Positions 17,631 to 22,541 of a stretch of 22,541 bases of DNA are shown here, piece after piece (position 1 is the first letter of the stretch; each line of letters begins with the position of its first letter). A model generated the notes under the pieces. That model searched no databases and was not told the origin of the DNA. It was given only the letters and a program-made list of their open reading frames with translations. The stretch is from Trichomonas tenax. Taxonomy: Eukaryota > Parabasalia > Trichomonadida > Trichomonadidae. Location: NCBI GenBank assembly GCA_023091735.1, contig JALKBU010000852.1, forward strand, positions 1-22,541, given 5' to 3'. Position numbers and translations under genes: made by a program.

Positions 17631-18309
17631 TTATTGTCTCGTAATTGATTTAATTGTTGCTGTTGGTGTAGATGGTAATGTTTTAATTATATCTTTATAG
17701 TTTTTGATGAAATAAGTTGAAATAGGTAAATACTCATATAACATATAATGTTCATTATATAATAATAATTCAATTGTTTGTATCTTTTGTTTATTAGATG
17801 GTGTATATGTAATTACGTTATTATTTGAATCAGCTAAATGAATTATAAATTCTAATCCAGTTTCATCAGATATGATTTTAATTTTACTTTGTGTGAAATC
17901 TTTTGTAAGTATGGTATTTCTCATAAAATCTAATATATGTTTATCTACATTAGATTGTTCACACGCATATACAAAACAATTATCCTTTTTCATTAATTTT
18001 GATGTTCTCTTATCTAATATATTGAATATTTGATAACGTTCTAAATTAATTGGTAATTTCCAAATATATTTCCAAAACTCACCAGATCTATTATTATAAG
18101 ATCTCTGATTAATTTTAGAATTCCAAAATGCTTCAACAGCTTTTTTATTTCCAGATGCTTCTAAAGTTTCTAATACTAGTTTTTCATCACTCTTAAGTTT
18201 ATATGATTTCCTAATTTCACCATTGGTTTTATTTTTAATCGATGAAGCTTTGTCTGACTTATAACTCAACAATTTTTTTTAATCGAGATATTATTAGTAA
18301 TTGATTCAT
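17631..18309 (-). pseudogene. Fragment resembling the N-terminal region of Maverick/Polinton DNA polymerase proteins
   Basis: An open frame of ~213 codons (17631-18272) has no ATG. It starts after TAA at 18281-18279, and the nearest plausible ATG (18309-18307) is in another frame, separated by the T8 run at 18273-18280. It contains KKDNCFVYACEQSNVDKHI and later LLLYNEHYMLYEYLPISTYF. The NC-F-x-A-C and HYM pattern is what I associate with the OTU/papain-like segment upstream of the polymerase domain in trichomonad and Entamoeba Maverick family-B polymerases. The polymerase domain itself is absent: the frame stops with TAA at 17631, 45 bases from the convergent broken gene. AT-ending codons point to element origin. 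Assignment is by remembered family resemblance, not a search. Confidence 0.5.
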
Positions 18310-18670
18310 AATTATTCACTTATACTTGTTAAAATGTTGTTTTATGCCTGAGCTGAGATAATAATGCTGTGAGTACATTATTATCTTGCTTACTTTTTGG
18401 AAATCAGATTACCCAGATTTGCCATACTTTTACCAATTTATCGTTCCCCCCTGCGTAATTTGATAAGTTTACATTTTTGATGGAAGCTTGATCGAGGTGT
18501 CATGGAATAACCACTTTCTTTTGCTTCTTGAGACCTTAAGGCCTTCAGGAAGAGGAAGACATGAAAGAAAAGGTTCCACAACCTGATATCACTGAACTAT
18601 AAGAAATATATTGATTTGTTATTTTGTTATTATTATAAAATAACTATCCAATATTATAAATTTTTATAGA
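18310..18670. other. Short spacer between Maverick-like and surface-protein relics
   Basis: No gene is visible. A hairpin occurs at 18356-18386 (AGATAATAATG paired with CATTATTATCT, loop of 9 bases). At about 18542-18601 a short plus-strand frame reads as an acidic tail (QEEEDMKEKVPQPDITEL then stop), possibly the 3' end of a destroyed gene, but it is too short to call. Confidence 0.4.
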
Positions 18671-19636
18671 TTATGTCATCATAGCATCTGAAAGATGTAA
18701 TCCATAAATGCATCGCTTTATTAAATGTATTTTTGCAATTGATTGTGTATGATTAATTGCTCCTTTGCATAATCCTAAATTGAGATGATTCATACTGATA
18801 TAAAACTGTTTTGTTGTTCCAATGTTGAGAACTGAATTAGTGGTTGAAGCTGTGATTTTGTTGCCTTCAAAATAACAATTTGTGATTGTGGCAGTTCCAC
18901 CACTATTTGCATTAAGCAAATATTGACATGTATTATCTTTAAACATTAAATTATCTAAAATATGATTTGTGGTATAAAATATCATGATTCCATTTGAAGT
19001 AATTGCATGATAATCATGGTTTTCAACAATATTGCAATATTTTATCTCTTGTGATGGAGAATCAATCCAAAATATTCTTCCTTGATTAGCTGTATTATTA
19101 CAAAATGAACAGAAACTAGTTTTGGAACCACAAGTTGTATAAGCAGAATTACAATTCCCAACTGCATTTGTATTATTTAAATTCGTTATTTTATTATTCC
19201 CATAACCGTGATAAAAACTGTTATAATAAAATTTTGTACTTGAAACAGAAGAGTCGAAAAAATAATTCAATGAAGATACATCACTTGATTGAAATAAAAC
19301 AGAGGAATGGGCATTATCTGCATTTGTTTCTAGTTCAGAGCTGCAGACATGAGATTGAACACATCGTCCTGAGTCCTGATAAACAGCTAATCCATAAATA
19401 TTAGCACTGATAGAGTGAAAAATAACAGAATAAACAAGAAGCTTATTATTACTGTTTGATGATAAACTGATGCAGTGCCCATTAGTTTTACTAAAATAAG
19501 CATGATTGACATAAAATGATCCGGAAACAGAAGTTAACATGGAATTCGAATCATGGATTTTTGGGGATGGATCATCTGGATAATATTCTGACCATATTGA
19601 GTCTGCCTGATGAACTTTGACGAAAATATTGAACAC
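18671..19636 (-). pseudogene. Truncated right-handed beta-helix (Pmp-like) surface-protein relic
   Basis: A 321-codon frame is rich in N, S, C and Y, with short strand repeats such as ATITNCYFEGNKI and SFCSFCNNTANQG. These resemble the right-handed beta-helix 'polymorphic membrane protein-like' families that are numerous in trichomonads and sit on the cell surface. The opening ADSIWSEYYPDDPSPKI looks like the start of the mature domain. There is no ATG: the frame begins after TGA with GTG. An ATG at 19646-19644 lies in another frame, so a signal peptide has been lost or shifted. The C-terminal part, including the expected membrane anchor and cytoplasmic tail, is missing; the frame ends AMMT-stop. 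Length is well short of the usual 700-1,000 or more residues. It is probably a dead fragment. Confidence 0.6.
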
Positions 19637-19983
19637 TCAAATAACACCATTAACAAAATTTCAAGAAATCATTCAATTTGTCACTTTTTAAATAAATTTT
19701 GCTTCATAAATTATTTATTATATCAATCATTGATTTACTATGTGATAACTAATAGATTCCACAAATGTCAGATGTCTTTTCGATTAATTTGCTATATCGC
19801 TTTGTTTTTGGTGATTTGTGTGTTTTTTACCACAAAAATGTTATGAGAAAAAAATACAAGGAATCATTCATAATCAATGTGTTTTGTATAGAAAATTGAA
19901 GTCCTTATCTGCTGATTCTTTTGTTTTTCGAGAATATATCGAAAATCGAAATAAATGATAAATGATATTTAAAATGGCCAAAG

Positions 19984-20054
19984 ACACACACATATGGCGG
20001 CATGCCGGCGAGCAAGCTACGGATCTAATTTAGGATTCATGACCCCAAATAAGG
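19984..20054 (+). repeat. Repeat R1, left copy
   Basis: Shares ACACACACATATGG, GGCAT, GGCGA, GGATCTAATTT and CCCAA-TAAGG, in this order, with 22001-22075 about 2 kb away in the same orientation. The copies have diverged by substitutions and small indels. Confidence 0.7.
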
Positions 20055-20386
20055 ACGAAAGCCTCATTTTCCATCTTTTATGGTTAAAGTAGCAAACGAT
20101 ACGGGGCTGTTTTACCGAGGGGCCGAGTCCGAAAAACATGAAGCGCTTCTTGTTCTGTACGTTTATTTTAAGATGTCGAACCAGAGCTTATTTTGAAAAA
20201 TAGGGTCTGTACGTTTATAAAAAGTGTCAGACCTCGTTATTTTTATCGTTTTTGTGACATAATGGTTGTTTTTGATGAAAAAGTGATGCTGTCAGGGGGT
20301 GGACCGAGTGACCTGGTCCAGGACATTTCTTTTTCTCCTGGCATTCAAAAATGGCAGGATTGAGTAAGGCTGGAAGTCTGTCCGGG

Positions 20387-20451
20387 GTATCCTAGTGGAC
20401 CGGGTCAGAAAAAAGTCTATAAAAGTGTGACAACATGACATTTTGACAACA
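20387..20451 (+). repeat. Repeat R2, left copy
   Basis: Starts GTATCCTAGTGGACCGGGTC and ends TGACAACATGACATTTTG-ACAACA. It matches 21811-21876 in the same orientation at most positions. Confidence 0.8.
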
Positions 20452-21003
20452 TGGCGTTTTTCATTATTTTTGGGTCGTTTTTTCTTGATTTTCGGGTATT
20501 TTTCATGGGTTTCATACGTGCAGTAAACATGTTGTTGTTTGTGAAAAGTGTCGGAATTCGTGATTTTTGGTCATTTCTGACGTATTTCTACATTGTTATA
20601 TACATATTGTCAAATGTCTGTTGTCAACTGAAATATAAACTCTTTACAGACCCAGGACACCCAGAACACATAAGGAAAATGATGAAAAACAGTGATTTTT
20701 CATGAAAAAATGACCAAAGACACTATTTTTGACGGGAAAATACACGAAAAATGCAAAATTGATGACCCAGTCCAGGACACCCAAAGTGAAAAGAAGAAAA
20801 AACGTAAAAATTGATGAAAAAGGTGGTGTGAAACATTAAAAACAAGCCCTGACATTCCCGCCAAATGAGGACACGTTCATGAAACAATAAAAACAAGTGT
20901 CAACATTAAAAATAAATGATGATTTACTTTGTAATCAGTGAGTTCTTGTAATTATAAATGAATGATAGCTCAATGATGAAATGAGAATAGCGGGAAGGAT
21001 GTT

Positions 21004-21529
21004 ATGAATGCCGTTGGTCGTAAATCGAATTTGAAAATTAGACCCATTCGTAGGGGTCGTAGAATTTCAAAGGTCTGTCGAAAGAATCACCGTTCAAACC
21101 TATGTAACTTCTGCGGGCATCAGAAAAAAGAGCATGAAATACAATACTTTTACGGTCCCAAACGTTTTCAAAGGTCATTCTTTCCGTTGCAGTTGTAAGA
21201 ATGGCAATGTATTCATCGGTACGTTCTTGAAGAAAGAATTACCAAAGGTCAAAATCATTGAACTATTTCAGCCGGAAATTATAGAATGTGAAAATAAAGA
21301 GGATTTCGCCGAATTATTAAAAGCTGATGAAGAGAAATACAAAGATTTCACGACTCAGAAATTAAATGGAATCTTTCATGTGCCAGGGTCTAAAGTCACG
21401 AAATGTAAAGGGCACACACAATGTGCACTCTGGCCAATTAAATTGGCCGCCGTGTACGTGTTTAGCAGTGTTTTTTGTTTTTGTGGGGCTTCAATTTTCA
21501 AAAATTGTGTTTTTGAAGGCTTGTTTTGA
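21004..21529 (+). pseudogene. Cys-containing hypothetical ORF pair, probably one frameshifted gene
   Basis: Two overlapping plus-strand frames are present. One (21004-21198, ATG start) is basic and contains CRKNHRSNLCNFCGHQKKEH. The other (from ATG 21134 to 21529) continues with HSFRCSCKNGNVFIG, then an acidic middle (IIECENKEDFAELLKADEEK) and a second Cys/His group KCKGHTQC. A CxxC in the first and a CxC in the second could together make one zinc ribbon if the frame shifted near 21130-21180, where an A6 run (21124-21129) lies. The last ~40 residues (FSSVFCFCGASIF...) run into T/G-rich repeat DNA and may not be native. I do not recognise the family. It sits alone between the R2 copies. Confidence 0.4.
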
Positions 21530-21591
21530 CAAATGTGGTCAAAAATAGAATTTAAAAAATTTGAATTGTGAATTTTGAATTTTAAAAATTT

Positions 21592-21934
21592 TGATTTGAA
21601 AGTTGTTTTTGACACATTTCGAACATTTTGTTTGTTGGAAGTTGTGCTTAACACGTTTCGAACGTTTTGTTTTTTGTTGTGTTGAGACTGTGCTTGAGCC
21701 GTGTTAGAACTGTGTTTTGACGTGTTTTGTTTAAAAATAATGACTCGAGACACATTTTTAGATGTTGCTTTCAACCGATAAATAGGGTATGTTTTTATAT
21801 GTTGTCTTGAGTGTCCTAGTGGACCGGGTCAGAAAAAAAGTTCTTAAAGGAGTGACAACATGACATTCTGACAACACGTGCTTGAGCTTGTCTCTTGCAC
21901 GTTTCGAACGTTTGTTTTGTTTGTTGTTTGTCGA
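21592..21934 (+). repeat. T/G-rich repeat tract with CACGTTTCGAACG units
   Basis: The word CACRTTTCGAACRTTTTG-type recurs near 21612, 21652 and 21898, each followed by GTTTGTTG-like sequence. The first two copies are ~41 bases apart. The core ACGTTTCGAACGT is nearly palindromic. The plus strand is strongly enriched in T and G and poor in C. Minus-strand open frames here merely read the repeats (Q/T/N/K/S) and are not called. Confidence 0.6.
21811..21876 (+). repeat. Repeat R2', right copy
   Basis: Second copy of R2: GTGTCCTAGTGGACCGGGTC then AGAAAAAAAGTTC ... GTGACAACATGACATTCTG-ACAACA. It differs from 20387-20451 by a few substitutions and a one-base length change. Confidence 0.8.
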
Positions 21935-21940
21935 GAGTTG

Positions 21941-22000
21941 TGTGTTTTGACTGTGTTTGAGCTGTGTTTTGACTGTGTTTAAGCTGTGTTTTGACTGTGT
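21941..22000 (+). repeat. 22-bp tandem repeat, ~2.7 copies
   Basis: The unit TGTGTTTTGACTGTGTTTGA-GC starts at 21941, 21963 and 21985. The second copy has one change (G to A) and the third is cut after 16 bases by the start of R1'. A related but degraded copy lies near 21710. Confidence 0.9.
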
Positions 22001-22075
22001 ACACACACATATGGGGGCATCTGGCGAACTTTGCTTGCCTTCACCCCGGGTTAGGATCTAATTTCCCCAATAAGG
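22001..22075 (+). repeat. Repeat R1', right copy
   Basis: Direct-orientation partner of 19984-20054. It contains an insertion in the middle (TTTGCTTGCCTTCACCCCGG region) and lacks bases between GGATCTAATTT and CCCAA. It follows immediately after the 22-bp tandem repeat. Confidence 0.7.
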
Positions 22076-22153
22076 CGGTCAAGTGATGATATCTTGCGGT
22101 TTTTGGAATTAATGATATTTTAAAAATTATTTTATTTTTTAATGTCTAAATAA

Positions 22154-22327
22154 ATGCAGCCAGAAATTGTTTTCGATAACAACAAGTGCAAACATTTGAT
22201 GTTCAAGGAATTGCCAAATAATGTCATGGAAGTTAAATATTTATTCCGCAGGAAGTTATTAGATGGATTTTGGATTCATCGTTCATCGAGTGCAATAATA
22301 AAGAAAACTGTTATTCAAAAGCATTGA
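22154..22327 (+). CDS. Small hypothetical ORF (57 residues)
   Basis: An ATG-started frame codes for a small basic protein (MQPEIVFDNNKCKHLMFKEL, later VKYLFRRKLLDGFWIHRSSS). It has a sensible amino-acid mix compared with the AT-driven frames around it, and ends 6 bases before the 3' end of the convergent integrase fragment. No family is recognised. It may be a small element-encoded protein or a chance frame. Confidence 0.3.
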   Translation: MQPEIVFDNNKCKHLMFKELPNNVMEVKYLFRRKLLDGFWIHRSSSAIIKKTVIQKH

Positions 22328-22332
22328 AAGAT

Positions 22333-22541
22333 TTAATAAAGGTTGCAATGATTTCGTCGAAAGAATACCTTATCACCAGGATTTAATTTAAATTCTTTAT
22401 CACTCATGATAGCGTCAGTTTTATCATTCATTTTTTGTATATATCTCTGTTCATCAGCTGAAGTAAATTTATTCGGTGGTTTCCCTGTAGATGAATGAAT
22501 GGTGTCGTTATATGTTTTAATAAATTTATTCATTGAGTATA
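22333..22541 (-). CDS. Maverick/retroviral-type integrase, C-terminal end (partial, runs off window)
   Basis: The frame is open to the right edge; the ATG at 22533-22531 is internal to a longer gene, since the preceding codons (TAC TCA) stay open. The fragment reads KTYNDTIHSSTGKPPNKF, then SADEQRYIQKM, and later FKLNPGDKV. The 'YNxTxHSSTGxxP' motif is the hallmark just after the catalytic glutamate in retroviral-like integrases (DDE fold), and in trichomonads these are carried mainly by Maverick/Polinton elements. After GDKV, where a chromo/SH3-like DNA-binding region should follow, only ~10 unrelated residues precede the stop (TAA at 22335-22333), so the C-terminus appears truncated or frameshifted. 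The catalytic core lies outside the window. Confidence 0.65.
   Translation of the reverse strand, partial: YSMNKFIKTYNDTIHSSTGKPPNKFTSADEQRYIQKMNDKTDAIMSDKEFKLNPGDKVFFRRNHCNLY

Larger units (their letters stand above)
19637..21003. other. Repeat-containing region without a convincing gene
   Basis: About 1.4 kb with no host-like coding. The frame at 20451-20705 is rich in F/I/L from a T-rich stretch and runs into repeat sequence, so it is not called. Copies R1 (19984-20054) and R2 (20387-20451) lie here, plus further degenerate GGACC/GGTCC motifs in both orientations at 20300-20325, 20649-20664 and 20763-20781. Confidence 0.5.

Noticed and set aside
20451..20705. 84-residue hydrophobic plus-strand ORF as a membrane protein
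   Set aside because: The F/I/L content comes from a T-rich stretch. Its start lies at the end of repeat R2 and it contains repeat motifs. No host-like codon use.
21376..22010. Minus-strand Q/T/N/K-rich frames across the T/G-rich tract
   Set aside because: They simply translate short tandem repeats in the low-complexity tract.
1..22541. CRISPR arrays, bacterial operons, Shine-Dalgarno sites or rRNA genes
   Set aside because: No regular repeat-spacer array, no rRNA signature, and the gene content and promoter style are eukaryotic.

Overview
The window looks like nuclear DNA of a parabasalid protist (Trichomonas/Tritrichomonas type). Genes are intronless, start codons sit a few bases after a TCA-type initiator-like sequence, and TAAA tetranucleotides lie at or just after stop codons. 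Intergenic DNA is very AT-rich, while host genes prefer C/G-ending codons (AAG, ATC, TTC, CTC). The protein repertoire also fits: MATE transporter, two-repeat Myb protein, chorein/VPS13 protein, right-handed beta-helix surface-protein relic, and Maverick/Polinton fragments. The species cannot be fixed from sequence alone.

Left and centre (1-15.7 kb) are the host portion. A MATE-family efflux transporter (350-1834, +) converges with an unrecognised 337-residue protein with a long low-complexity linker (1895-2908, -). A 169-residue R2R3-type Myb protein follows (3930-4439, -). Then come about 4 kb without convincing protein genes. This stretch holds a 20-bp hairpin (5217-5267), a 1,027-bp non-coding foldback element with 159-bp terminal inverted repeats matching at 158/159 positions (5642-6668), three decayed tRNA-like sequences (two inside the foldback element), and a 35-bp direct repeat upstream of the next gene. 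The largest gene is an intact 2,430-residue VPS13-like bridge lipid-transfer protein (8393-15685, +). Just after it is an interlocked A-B-A'-B' inverted repeat with pseudoknot topology.

Right portion (about 16.6-22.5 kb) is an eroding mobile-element zone. It holds a broken gene with a duplicated domain (16615-17586, +), a fragment resembling the N-terminal region of Maverick DNA polymerase proteins (17631-18309, -), a truncated beta-helix surface-protein relic (18671-19636, -), and a repeat-dense segment (about 19.98-22.08 kb). In that segment two unrelated repeat families flank a Cys-containing broken ORF in direct orientation but mirrored order (R1-R2 ... R2'-R1'). At the edge is the C-terminal end of a Maverick-type integrase (22333 to beyond the window, -). 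Codon use switches here to AT-ending codons (AAA, ATT, GAA), and most reading frames are broken, often at A/T homopolymers.

The host genes show no functional link to each other. The candidates most worth following up are the repeat-bracketed unit at 20-22 kb, the foldback element carrying tRNA-like sequences, and the interlocked repeat downstream of the VPS13 gene.
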